Origin: Prevotellaceae bacterium UBA1746
GTDB taxonomy: Bacteria; Bacteroidota; Bacteroidia; Bacteroidales; Bacteroidaceae
Length of the DNA stretch: 64,000 nucleotides
Reading direction: 5' to 3'
Assembly: GCA_002314875.1 (NCBI GenBank)
Contig: DCHS01000038.1
Span: 1 to 64,000 of the forward strand
Shown one piece after another: positions 25,948-34,018 of this stretch (positions within the stretch are counted from its first letter, which is position 1; each line of letters opens with the position of its first letter). The notes under the pieces are model-generated. The model searched no databases and had not been told where the DNA came from. It worked only from the letters and a program-made list of their open reading frames with translations. The position numbers were made by a program, and so were the translations under genes.

Positions 25948-28851
25948 TTAGTATCCGAAGATTTCGTCGAGGGTAACTTGTTTGACGGGACCAAGGGTAC
26001 GTAGGAAGTCCATGTCGAGATCGGAGGGATCACCGAGGATGAGAATCTTGTAGGTGTGGCCCTTGACTTCGGACTGCTGGTAGTTGACGACGTCCTGAAG
26101 CGTCATGCTGCCACATTGCTCGTAGAGATCGCGGTTCATGTCGTGATCAAGACCACGGGATCGGGCAGTGATATAATTGTTGAGGACACCCGTTCGCAGG
26201 GTACGTTCCGTAGAGAGACGCTTCATGAGTGCTTCCTTGCCAAGGGGAAAGGCCGTTTCACTCTGCGGCATGTTCTCGATGATATCGCGGAAGACCGTTA
26301 CCGCTTCGTTAAGTTTGTCGTTCTGCGTAATGATATTGGCGTTGAAAGACACCCCGTCGGTACGGTTTGCTGGAACGAGGTGAGTTGCACCAGCGCTATA
26401 GGCCAGACCGCGACTCTCACGCATCTCCTGGAAGACGATGCTCGACATGTTATCACCGAAATAGGTGTCATACATTGCAAGAGCAGGGTAGGAGGAGGCA
26501 TCGAAGACCTTACCCTCATTACTATACATACGCATATAGACATTCTTGGCATCGTAGGAAGCGATGATTACCTCCGTCTGAGGACTGGTGATGTAAGAAT
26601 AATTGTCAGGGATGGGGAGTTCGAAGGTTGAGGCATCGGCTCTCGTCCAGTTGTGTTGGCCGTAGAAAGTACTGATGTCCGTAAGTGCAGCAGGACCGTA
26701 GTAGACGACGAGTTCCGGAAGACGCGTTGCCTCCTGTACCATCTTGACCATAACCTTGGGCGAATAATTGGCGAGTTCCTCATTGGAGAGCGTCTTGACA
26801 CTTTCTTCTCCAAAAATACCGTAGTTCAGAAGGGCAGCAAAACATCTCTTCTGGTCGAGTTTGCTGTTTGCACGGTTTGTGGTGATATAGCTGACATAAT
26901 CCTCGTAAGCCTCATTGTCTACCCTTGCCTTCTTCACCCATTCGCGGACGAGGGCGACAGCAGCTTCACGGTTTTCTTCGAGACCGCTGATGGTAATCGT
27001 CGTTTGGCTTTCACTGCTGTCGAAGGAGACACTGCAAGCCATACGGTAGAGTTCGCTCTGCAGTTCTTCGGCATCCTTCTTCTTCGTGCCCAGATATTCA
27101 AAATAATTAGTGGCGAATCTCAGGGCAGGCTGGGCTTTGTAACCCGTGGGGAAAATATAGTTGAGCGTGAATAGATCGTTTGTGTCGTTGTGCTTGTACA
27201 CCAGTTTGGAACCTTTATTACCGCAAGCAACAGACAGGTCCTTATTATAGTCAAGGAACACTGGTGCAATGGGGGCAACCTTGGTCTCCTGAACCTCGCG
27301 GACGAAGTCGGAAGTCTGGTCGCGATTCATCTCAATGGGGGAGATTTCCGGTTTCTCAATCTTGCGCTCGTTGGGGTCCTTACCCTGGCGTTTGAAGACT
27401 GCGGCGTATTTATTGGTATCAATCCACTTCTTGGCAAATTTGCAGATATCTTCCTTTGTGATAGCCATGATGCGGTCCATACGATGCACTTGCTGTTCCC
27501 AGGGAATCTGGTTGATGAAGGCATTGACGAAGATCGTTGCTCGCGCCTCGTTTGACTCCAGTTCCTCCTGCTTTTCGAGTTTGATGTTGTTCTTTACTGC
27601 ATTCAGGAGACTGGCGTCCCAATCGCCGTCGGCAAGTTTCTGTATCTCTTTAAGGATAAGGTCTCGCAACTCTTCCAGCGTCTGACCTTCCTTGGGCGTT
27701 CCATAGGCAAGGAGTGCACTGTAATCTGCCAGCGGAAGAGCCTCCAGGCCGACACCATTTGCCAACTGCTGCTGGTTGATATCCAAGTCGAGCAGACCGG
27801 CCTGACCATTGCTGAGGATGTAGGCTGCCACGGTCAGCAGTTCTGCTTCGTGAGACTTAGATCCAGGGAGACGCCAACCCATCATAAGCTGTTCGCTCTC
27901 AAGACCAAATGCCTCTTTTGTTCGAGGAGAGGTTATAGCTATCTCTTGGCCGATGTTGAGTTTTGGGAATGAGGCTGCAGGCTTCCAATCACCGAAGTGT
28001 TTCTCGAGGATCGTCATCACCTCGTCTGGATTGAAATCGCCCGACATACAGATAGCGACATTGTTGGGGACATAGTACTGATGATAGTAGTCGAGAATGT
28101 TTACAATAGAAGGATTTTTCAGATGATCCTGCGTGCCGATGACCGTCTGCGTTCCGTAGGGATGATGTGGAAAAAGAAGTTCCATTGTACCATCTATCAA
28201 CTTGTCCTCATCTGAACCCATGGAGATATTCTTCTCCTCATAGACCGACTCGAGTTCCGTATGGAATCCGCGAATTACCATGTGCTGGAAACGGTCTGCT
28301 TGCACGCGCGCCCAATTATCAATTTCGTTCGAAGGAATGTCTTCTTCGTAGCAAGTGATGTCGTACCAGGTGTAGGCGTTAGTACCGTTTGCACCGATGG
28401 TTGCCATCAATTTGTCATATTCGTTTGCAATGGCAATCTTTGAGGCACAGTAGGAGATGCTGTCAATCTGGTGATAAATAGCCTTGCGTAGCGTCTCGTC
28501 CGTAGTATGTCGATAAGTCTCATAGAGATTCGTGATGCTGTCGAGGAGAGGTCGTTCTGCGGCATAATCCGTCGTTCCGAAGTAAGGTGTTCCCTTGAAC
28601 ATCAGATGCTCGAGGTAGTGAGCCAGACCAGTCGTTTCGGCAGGGTCATTCTTACCGCCGGCACGTACAGCGATATAGGTTTGTATACGGGGCTGTTCTT
28701 TGTTCACGGAGAGATAGACCTTCAACCCATTGGGAAGGGTATAGATCTGTGCATGGAGAGGATCGTCCGCTACACTTTCATACGGGTAACTCTTGGCAGC
28801 AGCTGCCTGCACGCAGAGTAGAGAGAAGAGGAAAACGAGTGTTTTTTTCAT
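25948..28851 (-). CDS. M16-family zinc metallopeptidase (pitrilysin-like)
   Basis: A 967-residue exported peptidase. I use the ATG at 28851 (MKKTLVFLFSLLCVQAAAAK signal peptide); an in-frame ATG two codons upstream is also possible. The inverted zinc motif HYLEH lies at residues 78-82 (LAHYLEHLMFKGT), with the distal Glu in ESVYEEKN about 120 residues later because of an insertion between them. Two M16 halves are fused: the active N-half (about 35-480) and an inactive C-half (about 530-960, with the typical R-x-x-x-G-L-A-Y-S). This length fits periplasmic M16 enzymes of Bacteroidetes, which degrade peptides. Monocistronic with its own promoter and terminator. Confidence 0.93.
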   Translation of the reverse strand: MKKTLVFLFSLLCVQAAAAKSYPYESVADDPLHAQIYTLPNGLKVYLSVNKEQPRIQTYIAVRAGGKNDPAETTGLAHYLEHLMFKGTPYFGTTDYAAERPLLDSITNLYETYRHTTDETLRKAIYHQIDSISYCASKIAIANEYDKLMATIGANGTNAYTWYDITCYEEDIPSNEIDNWARVQADRFQHMVIRGFHTELESVYEEKNISMGSDEDKLIDGTMELLFPHHPYGTQTVIGTQDHLKNPSIVNILDYYHQYYVPNNVAICMSGDFNPDEVMTILEKHFGDWKPAASFPKLNIGQEIAITSPRTKEAFGLESEQLMMGWRLPGSKSHEAELLTVAAYILSNGQAGLLDLDINQQQLANGVGLEALPLADYSALLAYGTPKEGQTLEELRDLILKEIQKLADGDWDASLLNAVKNNIKLEKQEELESNEARATIFVNAFINQIPWEQQVHRMDRIMAITKEDICKFAKKWIDTNKYAAVFKRQGKDPNERKIEKPEISPIEMNRDQTSDFVREVQETKVAPIAPVFLDYNKDLSVACGNKGSKLVYKHNDTNDLFTLNYIFPTGYKAQPALRFATNYFEYLGTKKKDAEELQSELYRMACSVSFDSSESQTTITISGLEENREAAVALVREWVKKARVDNEAYEDYVSYITTNRANSKLDQKRCFAALLNYGIFGEESVKTLSNEELANYSPKVMVKMVQEATRLPELVVYYGPAALTDISTFYGQHNWTRADASTFELPIPDNYSYITSPQTEVIIASYDAKNVYMRMYSNEGKVFDASSYPALAMYDTYFGDNMSSIVFQEMRESRGLAYSAGATHLVPANRTDGVSFNANIITQNDKLNEAVTVFRDIIENMPQSETAFPLGKEALMKRLSTERTLRTGVLNNYITARSRGLDHDMNRDLYEQCGSMTLQDVVNYQQSEVKGHTYKILILGDPSDLDMDFLRTLGPVKQVTLDEIFGY

Positions 28852-28876
28852 GATCATGCTTGTTGTTTACGATGTG

Positions 28877-28884
28877 CAAAGTTA
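28877..28884 (-). promoter_or_regulatory. Promoter -7 box for the M16 peptidase
   Basis: On the minus strand this reads TAACTTTG followed by CAC, matching TAnnTTTG, about 26 bases upstream of the start at 28851. Confidence 0.65.
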
Positions 28885-29074
28885 CGGCGTTATTTTGCGT
28901 TTTGCAAGATTTCACGCAGGAAAATACCCTAAAATATCTAAACGATAAACATTTTCTCGGTGTGTCCAGAGTGTTAAAGGAATTAACGTTTTTAACACGC
29001 AGAATTTGGCGGAATGGATTGAAAATCGTAACTTAAAGATACGTAGGGGATGAAAAACCGTCATTCGGGGCAGT

Positions 29075-29142
29075 AAAAACGCGCTGCGGGGAGCGTTTTT
29101 TCTCTCACATGGGAGCGTTGAAACTGCACCGCGGGAGCGGTT
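29075..29142. repeat. Hairpin plus three phased direct repeats
   Basis: An 8-base-pair stem AAAAACGC / GCGTTTTT (29075-29082 / 29093-29100) looks like a terminator but has no gene ending near it. It overlaps the first of three GGGAGCG[TG]T copies at 29088, 29111 and 29133, spaced 23 and 22 bases apart, about two helical turns. They may be sites for a DNA-binding protein. Confidence 0.5.
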
Positions 29143-29230
29143 CAACCGGGCCACGCGTGCGTAATGCGTGCGTTTTAACATTTGCAGGACGTGAGGTTCA
29201 TGCTGTGACAAGTTGCTGAAAGAGAAAAAA

Positions 29231-29253
29231 GTGCCTAAATGTATAAAGTTGCC
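29231..29253 (+). repeat. Solo copy of the MITE-like element end
   Basis: Matches the reverse complement of the left end of the element at 5295-5529 at 22 of 23 positions (shared core GTGCCTAAATGTATA). No partner end is found nearby, so it is either a remnant or a shared non-mobile motif. Confidence 0.55.
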
Positions 29254-29419
29254 TATTTTTGCGTTTGTCTTCCTTGCTACCCCCCCAAAAACAGCTATTA
29301 ATGATTAATCGTTGAGATTCCCATTCAGAGCGTTTTCCTTATAGATTTCGCTGTATTGGCACACGCTCGTTTCAAAATATGAGCACACTGCACTTTTCCT
29401 TCGCATTTTTTCTCAAAAA

Positions 29420-29451
29420 TTTGCGACGAACCACAGAAATGTGTAATTTTG
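29420..29451 (+). promoter_or_regulatory. Promoter for the Omp28-like gene at 29565
   Basis: TTTG (29420-29423), 20 bases, then TAATTTTG (29444-29451), a near-consensus Bacteroidetes promoter. The leader would be about 105 bases, longer than others here, and could hold regulation. Confidence 0.7.
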
Positions 29452-29564
29452 CCATTATAATATGCGTATACGATATGCGCGCTAACGATGTGTGCTTTGC
29501 ATATAAATAATATCTCGTACAAAATTAAAAATAACAATAATCAAAACGAATTAAAATTCAGTTT

Positions 29565-31319
29565 ATGAAAAAGAATTTACTCTCCCTCTTCGTACTCGTT
29601 CTGCTTTTCTTGGGCATCTCTCTCGAGGCATCCGCACAGGAAAAGGCCTATGTGGGTTACTGCAATGGCAGCATTGCTACATCCGCCACGGGTAATATCA
29701 CTGGTATTACGGGTACGAATGCTACCATCAATCTCGCTATCTTGCTCACCAAGGTCCAACTTGAAGCCTATCAGGGTTGCCAGATCTCTGCGGTCAACTG
29801 GGGTGCTCCCGATGCATCACAGTTGCCCGAATCCGCAACAGGTTGGGTCCGCCATCAGCAGACCGGAGATAATCTTTCCGCGGGAACGCTCACTTCCTTG
29901 AAGAAAGGATGGAACGAAATTGCCCTCGCTGAACCTATCACCATTACCGAAGACATGGATTCTCTCTGGATTGGTGTTGAATATCCCCAGGCCAGTAAGT
30001 TGACCACGATATCTTTCGCTGGCGAGACCAGCCCCAACGGATGCTATGCTGGTAAGGGAGGTAAATTTACTGACTATTCGGGAAAAGGCTGGGGTAGCCT
30101 CTCTGTTGAAGCTATCATCACAGGTACCGTACCTACCCACAACATCAGCTTCATCACTACAAAGTGCAACCAGTCCGTTGTACAGATCGGTAAGCCTATC
30201 ACCATTTCCGGAACCATTAAGAACAATGCTTCAGAAACTGCCAAGAAGCCTGTCATCAACTATGTCCTCAACGGAGATGTGAAGGGAGCATACACCGTTC
30301 CCAAGGACATCACTTATCGTAACAGCATGAACTTCAGTTTCGAAATACCTACCACTTCCATTACCGAAGAAAGCACCGCAAATATCGACCTCGAACTTGT
30401 ATGGGCCGATGGTTCCGTTGACGAGGCTCCTGTTGACAATGTCGCTACTTTAAGTTGCGAAATGGTAAATCAGGTTTGCGTTCGTGCCATGGTCGTTGAA
30501 GAAGGTACCGGTGCATGGTGCGGCTGGTGCGTCCGTGGTATTGTTGGTTTGAAGGAGATGCGTGAGAAGTATCCCGACCGTTTCATCGGTATCGGTGTTC
30601 ACAACGGTGACGACTACGTTGTCAGCAGTTACGACTCCTTCTTAGGCAACTATATCTCCGGTTTCCCCTCTTGCCTCATCAACCGTGACGGCAAGACCTA
30701 TAACCCAAGTTTCAATGACCTCGAGAACTACTACAACACTATGGACGAAGTTTCTGAGGCTACCATCGATGTAGAAGCCAACTACGATGCTGAGAGTGGC
30801 AAGGTGCAGTTCAATGCTGAAGCCATGTTCATCGCAGGTCACACTGACGCTCAGTACCGCATTGCCTTCATCGTTGTCGAAGATCAGCTCCCCATCGTTC
30901 AGAGCAACTACTATTCTGGTGGTGGCGCAGGTACCATGGGCGGTTTCGAAGAAATGGGTAGTAAGGTGAAGATCAATATCGATGACGTTGCCCGCGGTAT
31001 TTATCCCTCTCCATACGGTGCCAGCAGCAGTCTTCCCTCAACGATTGAAAAGGGAGTTCACTATACCTACACTTACACGACGAACATGCCCAAGATTGCC
31101 AACATTGAGAATGTGGCTGTCGTTGCTGTGATTGTTGATAATAAGACGGGTGAAATCATCCAGGGTATCAAGACTGAAAAGATTGGTGCTCTCAATGGCA
31201 TCCATACCGTTATCTCTCCCGAAGCTCGTGACCACGCTGTCTACAACCTCTCCGGTCGTCGCGTCAGCGCAGACACCAAGGGCATTGTTATTGAGAACGG
31301 CAAGAAGGTAATAAAGTAA
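29565..31319 (+). CDS. Omp28-like secreted protein with thioredoxin-like domain
   Basis: A 584-residue exported protein: signal peptide to about 24 (EASAQ), N-terminal beta-sandwich (about 27-205, ending in SLSVEAIITG), CARDB-like domain (about 210-305) and a thioredoxin-like domain starting RAMVVEEGTGAWCGWCVRG, with CGWC near residues 325-328, followed by FIGIGVHNGDDY and a cis-Pro-like FPSCLI. The short tail is AVYNLSGRRV...KGIVIENGKKVIK. It has the same domain order as the proteins at 16823 and 41042. Probably surface exposed, possibly a thiol-disulfide protein. Confidence 0.87.
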   Translation: MKKNLLSLFVLVLLFLGISLEASAQEKAYVGYCNGSIATSATGNITGITGTNATINLAILLTKVQLEAYQGCQISAVNWGAPDASQLPESATGWVRHQQTGDNLSAGTLTSLKKGWNEIALAEPITITEDMDSLWIGVEYPQASKLTTISFAGETSPNGCYAGKGGKFTDYSGKGWGSLSVEAIITGTVPTHNISFITTKCNQSVVQIGKPITISGTIKNNASETAKKPVINYVLNGDVKGAYTVPKDITYRNSMNFSFEIPTTSITEESTANIDLELVWADGSVDEAPVDNVATLSCEMVNQVCVRAMVVEEGTGAWCGWCVRGIVGLKEMREKYPDRFIGIGVHNGDDYVVSSYDSFLGNYISGFPSCLINRDGKTYNPSFNDLENYYNTMDEVSEATIDVEANYDAESGKVQFNAEAMFIAGHTDAQYRIAFIVVEDQLPIVQSNYYSGGGAGTMGGFEEMGSKVKINIDDVARGIYPSPYGASSSLPSTIEKGVHYTYTYTTNMPKIANIENVAVVAVIVDNKTGEIIQGIKTEKIGALNGIHTVISPEARDHAVYNLSGRRVSADTKGIVIENGKKVIK

Positions 31320-31320
31320 A

Positions 31321-31350
31321 GTTTATACGATTCACTTGGTTTGTAAACCC
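31321..31350. repeat. TATAAACC intergenic repeat, locus 2 (short)
   Basis: GTTTATACGATTCACTTGG followed by TTTGTAAACC: a short version of the repeat family, filling the 41-base gap between the Omp28-like gene and the first member of the five-gene family. Confidence 0.55.
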
Positions 31351-31360
31351 TACAAGACTT

Positions 31361-32881
31361 ATGAAAAAGTTTATTCTGCTTCTGTTGACCAGCATTATGG
31401 CTCTTAGCGCCAGTGCGGTGATCACAGAAACCCCTGAGGGAACGCTCAAGAAGTACAAGATGAGCGGTTACTGGCCCATGTCGAGCAACAGCTATATGCG
31501 CGATCTCTCTACCGAAGTTGTTTTCGCAGACGACGGTAAGACGGTCTATTTCCACAATCTCTTCCCCGAGGCACAGATTCTCGACGGCTGGCACACCGGT
31601 ACTGTCGATGGCAATAAGATTACTATCTCCAAGGACGAAATCTGCTACGAATTTACCTGGGGAACGATGGTTATTAAGTATCGCGTCAGCGAAGTGGAAG
31701 TCAGCGAAGGTGAATTTGTGAATCCCACTGACCTTGTCCTCACTATAGACGGCGACCACATCTACTTCGATGACGATCCTGAAAGTCCCTCCCGCTTCAT
31801 CGCTTTCTACCAGATTGACAGCCAGGGAACCATCGGCTATGTGGATTACATGCTCTGCCTCGACCTCCAGCCTGTGGAGGCCAGCGAGACCGCAGTTACT
31901 ATTCCTGATACTGCTGTAAAGAGCGATTATATCTACTATACCTACGACTATTATTACCTCCGCTATGCGGTGAAGGGTAGTGTGGCTGTTGACGGCGACG
32001 ACTACTATTTCGACAACCTCACCCTCGTTCCAGGTGTTGTCAAAGGTACCCGTAGTGGCAATAAGATCACGGTGAAGAATGGTCAGCCCATCGGCAACGG
32101 CAGCGGGTTCTATCTCTATGCCGGCGGTATCCGTATGGACGGTGGCAAGGATGACTATGACAACCCGACGGGAGAAGCCTGTGATGTTACCTTCACCATT
32201 GACGATGACGGTCGCATCGTAATGGACGACGCTGACAATATCATCTTCCGCGTCTATAAGAAAGACGGCACAACCTACAAGTTTGCCTATGACGATGTTA
32301 TCGAACCCTATGCTGGTGATGCTCCCGCAACGCCCTCTGACCCCTATTTCGTCACCCTTGATGATACCTATCTCGACTACTACAACCAGTACTACTTCTA
32401 TTTCTATGTTGATAATGTTGATGTGAAGGGTAAGTATATGAATCCTGGGAAGATGGGTTACTATATGTATCTCGATGAAGATGTCTATGAGTTCACAAAG
32501 GATATGTTTCATGTTGAGGACGATATGACCTTTATCCCTTACGGTTACAATGACCTCGGTGATTATTATGGTAACCACGACATCAACTGGGAGGACAACT
32601 TCGGTTATATCTGGCTCTGTGAGGATATGTTCTCTACCGTTGGTGTCCAGAGCGTCTATATTGTCGATGGCGAAAAGCACGTTTCCAATGTCATCTCCAC
32701 TGACCTTGACGGCAACACCTACACCAACTTCGAGAAGCCTGACGGCGTCGATCATCTCAATGTCCAGCAACCCGTGACGAATCCCACCTGGTACGACCTT
32801 AATGGCCGTCGTGTAAACGGTGCAAAGACCCGCGGTGTCTATATTGTCGATGGCAAAGTAATGTTAAAACAAGGTTTATAG
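31361..32881 (+). CDS. Five-gene paralogue family, member 1 (secreted, T9SS-like tail)
   Basis: A 506-residue exported protein, signal peptide to about 18 (ALSASAV). I do not recognise the family. Unit A (about 25-165) has FADDGKTVYFHNLFP, GWHTGTVDGNKITISKDEICYEF and LTIDGDHIYFDD. Unit B (about 190-310) repeats this theme (VDGDDYYFDNLTLVPGVVKGTRSGNKITVKNGQPIG). Unit C (about 325-450) has PSDPYFVTLDD, VKGKYMNPGKMGYYMYLDEDVYEF and MTFIPYG. The protein is very rich in Asp and Tyr and predicted all-beta. The tail WYDLNGRRVNGAKTRGVYIVDGKVM is extended by LKQGL because the stop codon lies inside the adjacent 18-base repeat array. Confidence 0.8.
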   Translation: MKKFILLLLTSIMALSASAVITETPEGTLKKYKMSGYWPMSSNSYMRDLSTEVVFADDGKTVYFHNLFPEAQILDGWHTGTVDGNKITISKDEICYEFTWGTMVIKYRVSEVEVSEGEFVNPTDLVLTIDGDHIYFDDDPESPSRFIAFYQIDSQGTIGYVDYMLCLDLQPVEASETAVTIPDTAVKSDYIYYTYDYYYLRYAVKGSVAVDGDDYYFDNLTLVPGVVKGTRSGNKITVKNGQPIGNGSGFYLYAGGIRMDGGKDDYDNPTGEACDVTFTIDDDGRIVMDDADNIIFRVYKKDGTTYKFAYDDVIEPYAGDAPATPSDPYFVTLDDTYLDYYNQYYFYFYVDNVDVKGKYMNPGKMGYYMYLDEDVYEFTKDMFHVEDDMTFIPYGYNDLGDYYGNHDINWEDNFGYIWLCEDMFSTVGVQSVYIVDGEKHVSNVISTDLDGNTYTNFEKPDGVDHLNVQQPVTNPTWYDLNGRRVNGAKTRGVYIVDGKVMLKQGL

Positions 32882-32965
32882 CGCTTGCTAGGTTTATAGC
32901 GCTTGTTAGGTTTGTACGCTTTGCTAGGTTTATACGCTTCGCTTGGTTTGTAAACCCTATAAACC
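32873..32965. repeat. Four 18-bp tandem units plus inverted TATAAACC end (locus 3)
   Basis: Units at 32873-32890, 32891-32908, 32909-32926 and 32927-32944 follow the pattern GGTTTATA-[GC]GCTT-x-GCTA, then GGTTTGTAAACCCTATAAACC-like sequence to 32965 provides the inverted end. Unit 1 overlaps the last three codons of the preceding gene. No spacers of unique sequence are present, so it is not a CRISPR array. Confidence 0.85.
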
Positions 32966-32983
32966 TTTTAAACTCCATATACC

Positions 32984-34018
32984 ATGAAGAAATACCTTTT
33001 AACTCTGGGTTGTTGCATTTTTGCTTTGGGTATGTCTGCCCAGACACCGGAGGGCGATGAGCAACTCTACGATATGAGTGCCTATCTTTATACAAATAGT
33101 AGCGTGTACTATGCTACGGGAATCGCCGAGCATATTGTTTTCAGCAATGACGGCAGCAGCGTTTATTTCTCCAGCCTCTTCCCGACGGCACTCGACAACC
33201 TTTGGAATGTAGGAAAGGTTGACGGTAAGACCATCACCATTTCCAAGGATGATGTCTGCTGCAAGTACGACATCAATGGCGACGGTACGCAGGTCTATAA
33301 TCTCAAAGTCGGCGAACTCGTTTTCGATGAGAGCGGTATCTCTGGGGTTAAGGATATTGTCTTCAACCTTGACGGCAACCACATCTATCTCGAAGATGAT
33401 GCGACAGGTCCCTGCCGCTACCTTGCCCTATACGACACCGATGACGGCAAAATCGCCTTGTGGTACTATTCCCTCTGCAATGACTATAAACCTTTCACAG
33501 GGGTCCTCACCACCATCCCCGAGTCTGCAGAAAAACAGGACGCCGTGTACACCTACGACAGTGATTCTTCTATTCCCGGCCTCGTTGCCGTACTTGGTAA
33601 CGACGTCTACTTCGACCACCTCAACAGCATCCCTGGGGTAGTGAAGGGCACCCACGACGGCGACAAGGTTACCATTCCTGCAGGCCAGTACATCGGCTGC
33701 GATACCGGCTACTTCCTCTACCTCAATGGCGGCTATACCACAGGCGAGGATATCGAGGTGTGCGATATCGTCTTCAACATCACCGACACAGGCCTTGAAC
33801 TTGACGAGAGTCAGTGCCAGCTCACGTTGACGACCACCACTGACGGCTCCTATTACAGCACCTGCAACAATGTCAAGGTCGCTTGCGAAATCCAGAGCGG
33901 CATCCCTGTCATCCTGTCTTCCCACGTCCCTGCAAGCTGGTATGACCTCTTTGGTCGTCGCCTTACCCAGCCCACCCGTGGCATCATGATCCATAACGGC
34001 AAAAAAACAATAAAATGA
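32984..34018 (+). CDS. Five-gene paralogue family, member 2 (short form)
   Basis: A 344-residue exported protein, signal peptide to about 19 (GMSAQ). It has unit A (FSNDGSSVYFSSLFP, NLWNVGKVDGKTITISKDDVCCKY, FNLDGNHIYLED) and unit B (LGNDVYFDHLNSIPGVVKGTHDGDKVTIPAGQYIG) but lacks unit C (the PSDPY...Y[YF]ME block) found in the other four members, going almost directly to the tail WYDLFGRRLTQPTRGIMIHNGKKTIK. This suggests an in-frame loss of about 150 residues. Its stop overlaps the next start by four bases (ATGA), so members 2 and 3 are translationally coupled. Confidence 0.8.
   Translation: MKKYLLTLGCCIFALGMSAQTPEGDEQLYDMSAYLYTNSSVYYATGIAEHIVFSNDGSSVYFSSLFPTALDNLWNVGKVDGKTITISKDDVCCKYDINGDGTQVYNLKVGELVFDESGISGVKDIVFNLDGNHIYLEDDATGPCRYLALYDTDDGKIALWYYSLCNDYKPFTGVLTTIPESAEKQDAVYTYDSDSSIPGLVAVLGNDVYFDHLNSIPGVVKGTHDGDKVTIPAGQYIGCDTGYFLYLNGGYTTGEDIEVCDIVFNITDTGLELDESQCQLTLTTTTDGSYYSTCNNVKVACEIQSGIPVILSSHVPASWYDLFGRRLTQPTRGIMIHNGKKTIK

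Larger units (their letters stand above)
28858..29564. other. 0.7-kb non-coding divergent intergenic region
   Basis: No convincing gene in either strand. Contents from left: the M16 promoter, a GC-rich block at about 29060-29175 with a hairpin and phased direct repeats, a 23-base solo copy of the MITE-like end at 29231-29253 with a promoter-like TATTTTTG (29254-29261), a C7 run at about 29281, and the promoter of the gene at 29565. A small RNA transcribed rightwards from about 29268 is possible but unsupported. Confidence 0.6.

Noticed and set aside
28858..29564. tRNA or other structured RNA gene in the 0.7-kb spacer
   Set aside because: I found no cloverleaf, no T-loop-like GGTTCRANNC in context, and no promoter-terminator pair that would bound a transcript.
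31241..32770. Long minus-strand open frame opposite the five-paralogue member 1 (also similar ones at 12734-13864, 38929-39945, 48390-49598 and 58853-60685)
   Set aside because: These lie antisense to well-supported genes and show low-complexity Ile/Val/Asp-rich translations typical of shadow frames, without domains or promoters.
32873..32944. Short regular repeats as a CRISPR array
   Set aside because: The 18-base units are contiguous with no unique spacers, and there is no cas gene in the window.
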